A stretch of DNA of 64,000 bases from Pinus tabuliformis (Eukaryota; Streptophyta; Pinopsida; Pinales; Pinaceae): positions 213,459,742-213,523,741 of the forward strand of contig CM062818.1 of the NCBI GenBank assembly GCA_031772625.1, read 5' to 3'. The position numbers and the translations under genes are program-made. This document shows positions 11,747 to 23,448 of this stretch, piece after piece (the first letter of the stretch is position 1; each line of letters begins with the position of its first letter). The notes beneath the pieces are model-generated. The model did not search any database. It worked only from the letters and a program-made list of their open reading frames with translations, and had not been told where the DNA came from.

Positions 11747-12910
11747 CTATGCATGTGGATTCTCCGCATCAGTCTTAAGCTTCTCCTCCTTAGGAACCAA
11801 AAGTTCCTCGACAGCCTGGAGGTGGAGCTCCCTCTCAAGGGAAACTCGCATGGCCTTTTGCTCGTCAAAATTTAGATCTCTGAGTACCACTGTCCTCTGA
11901 CTAGTAGGCAAGTACACTGGATAATTGTGAAGTGTATCAATGTACCCCACAAGTATCCCCAACTCAGCTGTCGGCTCAAGTTTCTTCTGAGCATCCTTGG
12001 TCACATGGAAATATACCGATGAGCCAAAGATCGTGAAGTGACTCACATCTGGTCTCTTCCCGGAGAAAGCTTCTTTTGGTGTCTTCATCCCAAGTATGCG
12101 ATGCGGGCTTCTATTATGCAAATAAACCCCTGTGTTGCATGTCTCAGCCCAAAAATGAAGTGGTAGGCCTTGGTCATGCATCATCTCCCGAGCTGCCCCC
12201 ACAATCGTTCTATTCTTCCTCTCAGCCACCCCATTCTATTGTGGGTTATGAGGTGCCTTCAACTCCTGTTTAATTCCTTCTACAACACAGAAGTTCTTAA
12301 ACTTTTGAGAGACATACTCTCCACCATTGTCTCTTCTTAAGGCCCTGATCTTCTTTCCTGATTCTTTCTCAACCAAAGCTTTGAACTCACAAAACTTTGA
12401 GAAGGCTTGAACCTTCTTCTGCATGACATAGATCCAGCATTTACGAGAAAAATCATCAATGAAAATCACATAATACCTTTGTTTAGCAGTGGAGGCTGTC
12501 GAGAATGGTCCACACACATCTGTATGAAATCGCTCTAAGATCGCCTCAGCTCGACCGTCTCGATCATGAAAGGAAGATTTTGCATACTTACCCAAGGTAC
12601 AACCTTTGCACGTGTCCACTTGCTCAAGTTTACCTTTTGGAAGTCTTGTAGAAATCCGCTACATTATCTTCAAGGCCCCATGATGCAAGGCGCCCAACAT
12701 TCTATGCCATAATTCACCAAAATCTTGGCTTTGCACAAATTTTTCTTTGGAACTCAATGCAGCACAGTCATCTACCTCCAGCTTGTAGAGATTCTTCACT
12801 CGAATCACAATCCTCTTGGTCAGACCCGTGGCTATGTGTCTCAAGAATGCCTTTCCTTTACTAAAGACTACATCATAGCCTTTGTCTTCCAACATCGCAA
12901 CAGATACCAA
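11747..12910 (-). pseudogene. Copia-1 integrase
   Basis: One frame with two internal TAG codons. The zinc-binding start is WHRMLGALHHGAL...CKGCTLGKY, then the DDE core with FHTDVCGP, RRDNGGEYVS and NGVAERKNR. Both interior stops sit where Gln is expected (before RIST and before NGVAER). The TAG after HA (11747) also falls at a Gln-like position. Confidence 0.9.
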
Positions 12911-14012
12911 GTTTTTCTTCAGTCAAGGTGAGAGGAGCTCCATGCTCCCTATGAAAAACAGTCGTACCTTCACGTGAAACACTGTACTTTCCATCATCAC
13001 CCATCTGTATGCACATCTTGGGGTCTTTCTCCTCCAAGGTACTGAATAAACTCTTATCGCAGGTCATGTGGAATGAGGCTCCACTGTCCAAGTACCAAAC
13101 ACAACCCACCATCGATGAAACCATGCATGCGATGAGGGTAAAATCCAATTCGAACTGTGAGGCCAGTGCCTCACCTTCTGATCCTTTCGAGGATCCCTTC
13201 TTGGATTTCTTCAATGGACAATTAGTTGCATAATGGCCCACCTCATGAAAATTAAAGCATCTCACTTTAGATTTGTCAATCTTCTTCCCTCCATGGGAAG
13301 AACTCGATTTGGAATGGGAAGCCTTCCCTTTCCCTTTCCTTGCCTTACTTGCTAAGGCTATATTTTCTTCATCATCATGCTTAGATGAAGAACCATCTCT
13401 GGTGCTCCTCCTGATCTCCTCCTGCATCAGATCTGACCACAGTCGTTCCCAATCTAGCAGTTTCTCTCTTCCATTCACTGAGTCCTGGTAGCTATGCCAA
13501 CTCTTAGGAAGACCGAGGAGAGCAAGACTCACCATATCATCATCGGTTGTCATGATTCCTACACTTCCAAGCTCATCTCTGCAGGTGGTGAGCTTGTTCA
13601 GATATGTAGAAATCGTGTCGCCCTTTTCACACTTGATTTTCTGAAGCTTGTCCTTCAATGCTAGTTTCCTTTGGTCGTTGTTGTTCTGATATAGGTCCTT
13701 CAATGTCTTCCACATTGAAAATGGAGTCTCCTTCCCATGGAGACTCGAGACAATATGGTCTCGAACTCCCTCCAGAAGAATCCTCCTCGCTCTTGCCACA
13801 CATTTCTTCCATTCTGCCAATTCTTGGGCATTAGCTGTTGCTGGCTTGAGGACTTCTTGATCAATGAAGTCCTTCAAACCATTTTCTTCTAATACCGCTT
13901 CAATGCTATGTAATTTGAGCTGCCATCCAAGGCATACTTGAGTCTCAAGCCACTGAACACCATAGGGAAACTTTGAGATGTGATAAGAAATTGATTTTTT
14001 ATCTGCAATCAA
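12873..14012 (-). pseudogene. Copia-1 gag and protease
   Basis: 379-codon frame. Gag has the UBN2-like helical part (LYQNNNDQRKLALKDKL, STYLNKLTTCRDEL). The zinc knuckle reads CFNFHEVGHYATNC, with Cys-to-Phe at the second position, and the protease motif is WYLDSGASFHMT. The frame starts with TTG in the window, so the original ATG is lost or lies a few codons away. A frameshift at about 12900 separates it from integrase. Confidence 0.88.
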
Positions 14013-14084
14013 GAACTTAAAACTTCGAACTTCGAACTTCTCAATATGTTGTTCACAGTTCTAATCACCTTTTCTCTGAAACCA

Positions 14085-15072
14085 TGTAGAAATTCTCACT
14101 GTAGATTAAACTGATTATGCAATGTACTAAAGCAAAATACTTAATCTACTTCTACAATAAAACTTGCGGAAACTTAATCGATTTTGAGCAAGATCAAAAA
14201 GAACACATATAATAGAGAAGAAGAAACAATCACACATGAAACACAAAATAATACTCTGGGGAAAGCCATAGCTGAAAACCCCACTATCTGTATTATCATA
14301 CAAGTGGAAATATTTTAGGATTACACAAAGCTTTAGCTCTCACAGCTATCTAGCTCTCAGTACAATCCCTCACTACTTCTCATAGACAGAATAGACAACA
14401 CATATGCCTTCTCCTCTATCCTTCAAGCCTCCTATTTCCTTGCGCAGTTTTCCCTGGGTCCTCCAGCTGTAACCTGCGTGATTCTCACCTCACACACTGC
14501 TCTGACCTCTGTAGAAACTGCGTAATCATCAAGGAATGAATTCCTTCTGTATGCAAGAGATTTCCTCATGGGAATATTCTTGCAATTAATAGTACATTGT
14601 CCTTGCCTTTAATCTCAACTGGGTCTTTGTCTGAACTAACATGCATGAGTTATATATGAGAGAATATTCAGTTATTTGGAAAACACTAGTTGCATGCATG
14701 CATGCATTAACTGACTAAACTCACAATTAGTTCCTCCAACAGTTTGGAACTAATTTAACTGGACTTAACTCAGTTAACTGAGCCAACTAATTACAACTCA
14801 AATACAACTCATCCTTATCTCCTTAATTAAGGGATGACATCTTCAATCAAAGGGATAACTATTGCATGACTTCAAAAAGACTTCATGTTTGAATTTCTCC
14901 AACTAATTAACTCAAGATGAATTACTTAATTATTTTTCAAATAGTTGGTGAGACTAAATTCGAATTTTAACTCAAGGACAAATTAAAATTGAAATATATC
15001 CTGAAATGCTATCTATAGCAATGTTATTTTTAGCGTTTCTATTTTTAGAATTTCTTGTTTCTATTTTCAACA
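14085..15072 (-). repeat. 5' LTR of Copia-1
   Basis: 988 bp, TGTAGAAATTC...TTCAACA on the plus strand. It is followed on the minus-strand side by the primer-binding site and flanked at 15073-15077 by TAGCT. Confidence 0.95.
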
Positions 15073-15077
15073 TAGCT

Positions 15078-15755
15078 TGTTACATTAAGAAGAACATCTC
15101 TCCCCATGCTAGGATTTATAAAAATGACCCTTACAACCAATATAGTTGGATAGAAATTACTGACATTTATGATAAAAAGACCTACATAGCAATCTGTTAT
15201 TCCCCCCCATCAATTCTAACTTCTATAAGAAAAAGAATCTAGATAAAAATAGTCCTTACAATGGTTTAGAGAATGATATTTCTAGCCTAAGGAATGAAGG
15301 CAATATCCTTTTAATGGGTGACTTTAATGCTCGAACTTCAAGCAACCAAGCTATTCTTCTAAGCAATCATTCCAACCCTAATCCTCTTTGGTTAGACGAA
15401 GACCTTCCTCTGGCTAGCTAGTACAAAAGGAGCTCTGAAGAACTTGGGGAGAATTTGTTTGTGTCGGAGCTAGTCAAGCTCTGCAGTGCTCATGATCTCA
15501 TAATTTGCAACGGTCTAAAGAAGTGGCCCAATTCTAGCCAGTTTACCTACATCCATGGGTTTGGTAGTAGCTTGGTAGACTATGTTATCTCTGATCTCCC
15601 TCTATACAATGAAATAACAAATTTTGACATCTTAAACGACCACGAGCCTGACTCTGATCATAGGCCTTTACTTATAGCTCTCAATTTTTTCATGCATAGA
15701 GATCCCATAGAAGATAATCCTTATAGCCAAAAGAAGTTAATATTTGATATAAATA
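15078..15755 (+). pseudogene. LINE-A ORF2 endonuclease, part 2
   Basis: Continues the endonuclease broken at 9030. WIEITDIY and IAICYSPP are in the first frame. After a frameshift near 15210 in a run of seven C, the frame shows LLMGDFNAR, LVDYVISD and SDHRPLL, which hold catalytic Asp, Asn and His positions. One TAG lies near 15420. The text ends at IFDIN, where LINE-B inserted, and resumes at 23449. Confidence 0.88.
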
Positions 15756-15908
15756 AGGTCGTGGAGATGGCGTAGTGGTAAAGTCGGCCTCGTCATGACG
15801 AACCAGTCTTGTGTTAGATCCCGAGCAAGGTCGTAGCTCGTCGTGTAAGTAGTTAGTCTAAACCGGGCCAAGCCCACTACCTTATGATCGGCTAGGAAAA
15901 TAATAATT
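15756..15908 (+). repeat. tRNA-derived SINE-like head of LINE-B
   Basis: Directly after the target duplication lies a tRNA-like sequence. An A box TGGCGTAGTGG (15769-15779) matches the Pol III consensus. About 36 nt further a B-box-like GTGTTAGATCCC (15811-15822) follows, one base short of the consensus. The segment ends in an A-rich run (GGAAAATAATAATTG, to 15908), after which LINE-type leader sequence begins. It could be a SINE fused to the LINE by template switching, or a LINE with a Pol III promoter. No clover-leaf tRNA is intact. Confidence 0.65.
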
Positions 15909-16063
15909 GAATCCATTTGCTGCAAACGAAGGAGAGCAAGAACATGGCGACCTAGGGTTTTAACCTTTCTCAGTGATGGAGTACTTCTCAGAGCATGGCG
16001 CCCCTGATCCACCGACCCTGCAGCTCCTGACAGCCACGCACGTCAACTTATAGTTCAGCCTCA

Positions 16064-17380
16064 ATGGCTTCCCCGATGGGGGAGGATTCGGAGCCTTCCC
16101 CTTTGGTGAACCCTGTGTTACATACCCCGAACAACTCTGACAATGCTTCTAATTCGCAGCCGCAAACAGATCAGCATAACATTGATTCGCATAATGAACC
16201 ATAGGGTACAGAAGATATACCCCTGGATAGGCAGCAACACGCAGTGGGAGATGATGAGAAACCCAAATCAACCTCTACAACCTGCAAACCTATAACTATA
16301 GAACGACGTAAGACTGAACTACCCAGTCAAAGAAGCAATACCCAAATCCAATACATGAAAGATCATGCCCTTATTGGGAAATTTATTGGGTTTCGGCCAA
16401 CAGAGAAAGCCTTACAGGGATGGATAGTAGCCAAATGGTAACCAAAAGGACATATCAATCTGAAGCTAGGACCGAAGGGGTTTTTCATAGTGATCTTCAA
16501 CTGCATAGAAGATTGAAACACGGTCTTAGACAACGGCCCTTACTTCTTCAATGCTGCTGGACTTTATTTACGTGACTGGATCGAGCGATTCAACCCAGAT
16601 AAAGAAGATCTTAGCTCAACACTAGTGTGGATCTGGCTATATTCCCTGCCGCTGGAATATTGGGATGAGGAATCATTAAAAGACATTGGAAACAAACTGG
16701 GAGAATTCATAAAAGTCGCAGAAGAAACAAAACACAGAAGATACACTTCCTATGCCCGCATCTGTGTCTACATGCACCTGAACAAAGCTCTTCCGGACTC
16801 GGTAAGTTTATTCCATGATGATTTTGAATGGATTCAAACTTTAGATTATGAGCATGTTCCATTTCGATGCCAAAAATGTCATGCTCATGGGCACCTATTC
16901 CGGGACTGCCCGCTCAATACCAAGCCCTCCTCCAACACCGCCTCTGGGAAAACTGATCAAGAGGGCTTTACCAAAGTGAACTCTCAGAAAAGGAATCATA
17001 AAAAGCCTGCTTCTCAACCTAAAAATACCCCTGCCAGCAATTCAAATCCCTCAACCAGCAATAGCTTTGATATTCTAGCTCAGACTGACTCTGTGGTCCC
17101 TGAACCCCCCATGCACTCTCATGAGTTTCCCAATCAGTCCTCTGCTAACCCTCAGCCAGATGCATCTCCTGACCATGTCCCTGAGCAACCCCAAGCTCCC
17201 CCCTCTACCGCCTCCATTAAAGAGTTGGCCTGGAAACCAAATGGTATGGACATTGATACCCTTCTGATTGATCCCAAGCTTGCAGCGAACATCATGGCCG
17301 AGAGCAGTGAACTCAAAAAAATGGATGAAGAGCCTGAAAGCATTGACCTAGGAGACTTGGATATTTTTAACCTTGAGTAG
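16064..17380 (+). pseudogene. LINE-B ORF1 (DUF4283-like plus CCHC knuckle)
   Basis: One frame from ATG 16064 to TAG 17378-17380, 438 codons, with three internal stops (TAG about 16202, TAA 16439-16441, TGA about 16516). Each is explained by a single C-to-T change. Blocks HALIGKFIGFRPTE, GPKGFFIVIF, WIWLYSLPLEYW and VPFRCQKCHAHGHLFRDC are typical of plant L1 ORF1, where a DUF4283-like fold precedes a zinc knuckle. The product would bind element RNA. The tail is Pro/Ser/Asn-rich. Confidence 0.85.
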
Positions 17381-17639
17381 GCATGAAAGCAAAAACAATT
17401 TCATCAGATCCCGGTGAGATAGCTAGAAAGTCTAGAGGTCATCCTATCCAGAGCACATCAACAAAGATCTCTAGGAATTCAACCAGGAAGTCAGTGGGAT
17501 GGACCTTGTTCAATGATACTAAGAAACGAGGGAGAAGGACAGATCTATAGTGAACCATCCTCATCGGGGAAATGCTGGTAGAATCTGGAAGATATTCTAA
17601 ACTCACAAAGTACTATAGGCCACTCCCCAACCCTGAACC

Positions 17640-20600
17640 ATGAAGCTCACATCATGGAATCTAAGAGGGTTGAATGGCCTTGGGAAATACAAAATGATAA
17701 AAAACTTGATACAGAAGGAGAAACCTCATATCTTCATTATGCAAGAAACGAAGTGTAATAGTACTCTTCTCAGTACCATTCTTTCAAAGCATGGGCTGGC
17801 TATCACACAATGGCGGTGGATGCCATAGGAGACTCGGGTGGATTATCAATAGCTTGGAATGCATACGCTATTGTGCTCACGGATTTTAATGCAAACCACC
17901 ACTTCATTCAAGCTAACTTCCATATTATAGTGACCAATGTGCAAGGACACCTTACCAATGTGTATTTCCTGCAAGCTTCTAATGACAAAATCAAAACTTT
18001 GGACACGCTCACACAGCTTAAGGCCAACCAAATCCATCCACTCTGGATCACGGGAGGTGACTTCAATATGATCACTAAATTAGGGGGAAAATTAGGAGGC
18101 CGAATCAGATTGGACAATGAAAGTGAGCATTTCAAGGTGTTCATTTAAAGCAAATGGTTAATCGACCTGCCCTGCAACAACGGAATATTCACCTAGAATA
18201 AAAAAAGATCTGGTCCTCATCAGATTGCTTCGAGGCTTGATTGATTCGCTATCAGATAATGCTATCCACCTGGGAGGAGACCTTTCAACCTCTATTCTGC
18301 CATTTGCAGGGTCGGACCATTGGCCAATTTCGCTTTAGTGGCAAAGACCGGGAAACTCCACTAGAAGGCCCTTTCACTTTGAATCCTTCTGGTTGACCCA
18401 TCCACATTTCAAAGGTCTAGTAAAGCATGCATGGAAAAGTTTTCTTCCCCCTTCAGGTTCTAAAATGTTCCAATTTCAGCGAAAGTTGAGGTTCCTAAAA
18501 GCGCAAGTCAAACAGTGGAACAGTGCTACCTTTGGAAAAAAATTTCAAGCTCATAAAGCCCTCACTCAAGAAATGGAGAAACTCCAGCAAACCATCATCA
18601 AAGAAGGCAAGACTGAAGCTCGCAACGAACAGGAAAAGAATATTCAGACTTAGATCAATGAAAGAGAAAAACAAGAGGAAATCCTCTGGAAACAGAAATC
18701 ACGAATAAGATGGTTAAAGGAAGGTGAGAGGAATACAAAATTCTTCCATCGTACAACAATCCAAAGGAGAATGCATAACAACATCACCCAAATTCACAAC
18801 CAACAGGGAGACCGATTGGAAGAACATGGAGATATTGAAAAAGAACTCATCAAGCACTTCAAATCATTCCATCAAGAACCTAATACCAACAGACAGCCAG
18901 CAATTGACAAGATTCTCCCTCATATACCAAAGGTGATAACAGATGAACACAATCAACTGCTTCTATGTCCGATAACCTTACAGGAGTTGGAATCAACTTT
19001 GAAGCAGCTTTAGGAAGGAAAAGCTCCTAGTCCAGATGGATTTACCTCCACTTTCTTCCACAAATTCTGGGATATTATCAAAGAGGAGGTCTGGCAGGTC
19101 GTCGAAGAATCTAAAACTCTCCATTGGATGTTACCCTCCTTGAATGCAACATTTATCACTCTCATCCCCAAGGAGGAACATTCTAATACGCTAGAAAAAT
19201 TCAGGTCTATAGCCCTCTGTAATGTCATCTACAAAATCATATCCAAAGTGATAGCCTCACGTTTGAAGCCGTTGCTTCCCTTGCTTATCTCGCCAGAACA
19301 ATCGGGCTATGTTGAAGGAAGGCAAATCATAGATGGAATCATCCTCACCCACGAGATCATTCACTCCCTCAAGCACCACAAAAAAGCAGGTATGCTACTA
19401 AAAATCAACCTCTCAAAAGATTTTGAAAAATTGAGTTGGGTGTACATTCAATCGATGTTAACAGCATTTGGTTTCTCACCTGTTTGGGTTCGATGGATCA
19501 TGAGTTTAATCTCCTCAACTTTCTTTTCAATACTGGTTAATGGAATCCCTTCCACCCCCTTTCAACCCTCAAGAGGCATCCGCCAAGGGGATCCCCTTTC
19601 TCCTTTCCTCTTCGTTCTTATGGCTGAAGGGTTGGGTAGAACCATAAAGCATGCCCTCTAAGAGCAACAGCTTAGAGGAATCTCCCTTCATAATTCCCCT
19701 ACCATTACTCACCAGTAATTTGTGGAAGATAACATGTTGTTTGGGCATCCCTCAGTCCAAGAAGCCCGAAAATTCAAATCCCTCCTTGATGATTTCTCTG
19801 CTGCATCTGGCGCCAGTATCAACACAGTTAAATCCCAGATCTTCTTTTTTCATACTCCTGCCATCACTCAAACCTCCATAGCGCGCATTCTGGGATTCTC
19901 TGTTGCCTCTCTCCCCTCAAAGTACCTTGGTGCCCCCTTAACTGATTCTACCCTCAAGCACTCCTCTTGGCAAATGCTCCTCGACAAGCTTGAAACCCGC
20001 CTCACCTCTTGGACCTTTAGAACCCTAAACATGGCAAGCTGACTAATCCTCATTAAATTTGTTTTGCAATCTACGCATCTTTATCTATTCTTTGTTTTAG
20101 CAGCGCCCAAATGGGTTCTCAAAAAAATCAAAGATCTCTAAAGGAACTTTCTATGGGGATCGGCAGGACATAACCGCAAGTGGGCACTGGTCAAGTGGGT
20201 GACCGTTTGCCTCCCAAAAAACCTTGGGGGAATCGGTCTTCGGGACCCTCAACATAGTAACGCAGTCATGGGAGCATGAATCTGGTGGAAGTGGCTTTCA
20301 GCCCCGCACACACCTTGGGCGATCCTATGGAGAGCCAAGTATGCCCACTACAGATCGAATGAAGACGTTATCAAGTTTACAGACATGGGTAAGGGCTTCC
20401 TAATCTAGAACTCGACTAGAATGCACAGAAATATGATCCATCAGCACAGCTTTTTTGGGAAATAAGAGACGGCAATATTGCTCGTTTCTCGATGGATTCA
20501 TGGCAGCAAAAACCCAAAATCAACAGCTTAATTCGACCTTCACCAACAGAGGATGAGGAAGCACATCAATGGGAAACGTTCAACCAATAATGGTTACCCA

Positions 20601-21835
20601 CCCTTGATCCGGGATTCAGACAATGGCACAAAGTAGAACTCATCATCAGGAATGGTACAGAGATAATGTATAAGGAGCTAGACACAGAGCTAACCAATAG
20701 GTGAATCAGATTTTCTGAAGAAAAGGATATTTTACATTGGGGATACAAACCATGTGGAACCTTTACCATACAAGAGGCATACAACCTTATAATCAATCCT
20801 CAGACCAACAAGGAACCTCTTTGGGACAAAGTGTGGTCCCCTAAAATCTAGCCCAAGATCTCTACTTTTCTATGGATGCTCTGCCATAAAAGAATTCTTA
20901 CTTGGGAAAACTTAAGAAAAAAAATAATTCATAGCCCCTCAAGATTCCCCAATTGCAAGCAACAGGGGGAAACTATATAGCATCTCATGGATTCCTGCAA
21001 TCTGGCAAACAAACTTTGGGAAAAAACAATTTTCAGATGTCAAAAAGATGGCAGAGTGAAAGAAGACATCACCAAAACCATTCGTCACTGGGCTAAAAAC
21101 CCATACAAGAGTCCCCTGCTTAATGCATTATGGAGAATCATTCTAGGCCTCCTCATGTGGACAATCTGGAAGGAAAGGAATCGGCGTATCTTCAGGAATC
21201 AAGCCACCCCCATAGAAATCATATGGAATAATATGTGCAACAACCTTCAGGAAACTCTAGCACTCCAAACTTGGAGCAATGAGGACTTTCCCATCGAACC
21301 ACAAGAACGAACTACATGGATGAATTGGAACCTCAGGCTCATCTGGACTCAGGAGCCACCTAACAGATCCATCCCTACCCATGACTCTTCTAGCAAGTGG
21401 TGCCCTCCACCCTCAGGATTCACCCAGCTCAACTTTGATGGTGCTTCTAAAGGCAATCCAGGTTAGGTCGGACATGGAGGAATCTTCAGGGATCATTATG
21501 GCAATCCTTTGCTACTTTACCTAGGCACTTCAAGATGGGACACGAACAATTCGGCTGAATTGGAGGGATTATGGCAAGGTCTAAATCTCACTCAGCAGCA
21601 TAGCTACTTTCCCTTAATAATTGAAGGAGATTCTCAAATCCTTATCAACATGGCCCAACAAATTATAAATGGAACTCCAATAAACAAGCTATCCTATAGC
21701 TGGAGACTTGCAGCTCATTTGCAACACATCGAGCATTAGCTTGCAGCTAATAAAGCAATAACTTTCAAACACATCAAGAGAAGCGACAACAAAGTGGCCG
21801 ATCTCTTAGCCAATTTAGGGGTGATAAGTAATTGA
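17640..21835 (+). pseudogene. LINE-B ORF2: endonuclease, reverse transcriptase, RNase H
   Basis: ATG 17640. Endonuclease: LTSWNLRGLN, FIMQETKCN, GGDFNMI, and SDHWPIS about 18313. RT: APSPDGFTS, FITLIPKE, FRSIALCNVIYKIISKV, EQSGYVEGRQI and GIRQGDPLSPFLF. The YxDD box is degraded to FVEDN (about 19720). The C-terminal RNase H shows NFDGASKGNPG, NSAELEG, IEGDSQIL and DNKVADLLANLG, ending at TGA 21833-21835. There are two or more frameshifts (about 17815 and between 20.0 and 21.0 kb) and many stops, mostly at Gln or Trp positions. Confidence 0.88.
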
Positions 21836-23448
21836 ACTCTATACACAGGTTCGCTTGAAATTATAAAAGCTGCCACACACCAACAAGAATACACCAAGCT
21901 GGTGCAACTCGATGTAGCACCCCCAGATGTGGGTGTTAGATGAACATTTAATGCACCTCGGCCGTCGAACAAGCAGGTGGCTGATCCATATGCCAACCTG
22001 CGCCTTCCCCTATGGGAATTTAAGGCAGGTTACTGCTCCTCGGCCGACGCCATCAACCAATTGTGAAAACTGAGAAATTCTTTGCAAATTCAGAAATATG
22101 GAGCAAAGCCCCCTGCATTTACCCATTCGGCCTCTCAGTTGCTCTTGCCACCCCTCTGCAGCAGAGCCGAGCCTTTGCACCGCTACGGGAAGACATTGCA
22201 GACTCCTTTGCTGCATCAACCTGGGAAATGGTCATCATTTTTCTCAGTCCTTTCTCTGCAACCTGCATTTTGAGGTCTCGGCCCCTCTCTCTGGCCCGGA
22301 TTTGAATTACCCTGTTCCTCTCAACATCCCCTCCGTTGTTCTTACCCTGCCTCCTGCCCCTGATACTCAATGCTCGCTGCATCTTTCTAGTCAGAGAATC
22401 ATGTGCCAACGCCATCGAATGTGGTACAGGCGAGGTGGTAGTTGGGGTGGCGCCACTCGCCCCTCGATTGTGCCCCCTTCTGTCTGCACTTCCTCATCCA
22501 CCTCTCCTCCCCCAAGCCCCTCCTCTTCCCGCTTCCTTGGACGATATCCAAACACCCGCAGCAGCCGAGGTAGAATGGGCACCCACGAGGTTCGACGTTC
22601 AGGTGGAGTTTCCCAGCACACAACTTCCACTGCTTCTTCCCAGCAAGTTCGATTCAAGTTTTGATGCTCCATGGATAGCCAGTCATCATTGCCACTGTCA
22701 CAATGGACTTCAAAGAGGTAATTGGCTCGTGTACAGAACCAGAGTTCAGCCCAAAAATGAACCAGGCTCCTCCGTCGCTCGTCAACTTTCATGGGGACCT
22801 GAGCTCTAGCCACCCTGCCGAGAGACATGGACCACCCGTCCAGTAGCCGATAGCAAACCCTGAGCAACGACGCCACCAGGAAAGACAAAGGAATACAAGT
22901 GGAGGACCCTAAGCCACAGGACACTACAGGTGGTGGGTAATCAACGGAAAATGGTTTAGAAGAATATCGTTGGTGTCCGACCGTGGAAGAGAAGCCACCA
23001 ACCTAAGCCACCTAGCCGTTGCATGCTAGGTCACGTGTCGGGTTCTGAGTTCCGGTTTTGTCTATTTTCAGTCAATTTTACTATGGTCAATTTTGAGTCT
23101 AGCGTCCAACTCGGGTTCCGAGTTCTAGCTCTCTTGGGTTGTTTTGCTGTGGTTAATTCTGAACTATACTGTGAGTTTTACTGTGGCTGTCTTTCTGAAT
23201 TTTACAGTCTTTTTACAGTGTTAATTTTGGTTAAAAATTTTGATTTCTGGAACTGTAGCCCCTGCGTGGGTAAAATGAACCTTTTTCTTCTCTCGTTCTC
23301 GGACTAGTTTCCCCAACTGGGGCAGTCGTGATGTCAAGTCTTGTTGTTTCAAATGGTCATATAGCTGACCTAGTAATGCAGCGGCCGGTGCCTCTTTGTA
23401 CATTATGTTTTTGTTAATAGATCAGTTTTACTTCGAAAAAGAAAAATC
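21836..23448 (+). other. LINE-B 3' untranslated region and tail
   Basis: 1.6 kb, more G/C-rich than its surroundings in 22.0-22.9 kb. This produces overlapping chance frames on both strands (up to 188 codons) without motifs. It ends in a LINE-like terminus (GTACATTATGTTTTTGTTAA, then an A-rich tail) directly before the target duplication. It is unusually long for a plant LINE 3' UTR. Confidence 0.6.

Larger units (their letters stand above)
9031..15072 (-). mobile_element. Complete Ty1/copia element (Copia-1) inside LINE-A
   Basis: 6042 bp on the minus strand. LTRs 9031-10016 and 14085-15072; target duplication TAGCT at 9026-9030 and 15073-15077. The primer-binding site (TGGTTTCAGAG on the minus strand, 14074-14084) follows the 5' LTR. 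A purine tract (minus strand, 10017-10030) precedes the 3' LTR. Domain order is gag, protease, integrase, RT, RNase H, the copia order. The inner LTR edge keeps TG, whereas 9031 reads TA by mutation. Several stops and at least two frameshifts make it inactive. Confidence 0.95.
15756..23448 (+). mobile_element. Plant L1-type LINE (LINE-B) inside LINE-A
   Basis: 7.7-kb insertion flanked by the 13-bp duplication TTTGATATAAATA (15743-15755 and 23449-23461), which splits the LINE-A codons for IFDIN. It contains a tRNA-like 5' segment, ORF1 with a CCHC knuckle, and ORF2 with endonuclease, RT and RNase H. The tail ends TTACTTCGAAAAAGAAAAA, as in many plant LINEs. Multiple stops make it inactive. Confidence 0.92.

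Noticed and set aside
15756..15840. Functional tRNA gene
   Set aside because: A and B boxes are present but no intact acceptor and anticodon stems can be drawn; it is a tRNA-derived repeat.
22098..22924. Several overlapping frames up to 188 codons on both strands
   Set aside because: They overlap each other in a G/C-rich LINE-B 3' UTR where stops are rare; Pro/Ser-rich translations without motifs.
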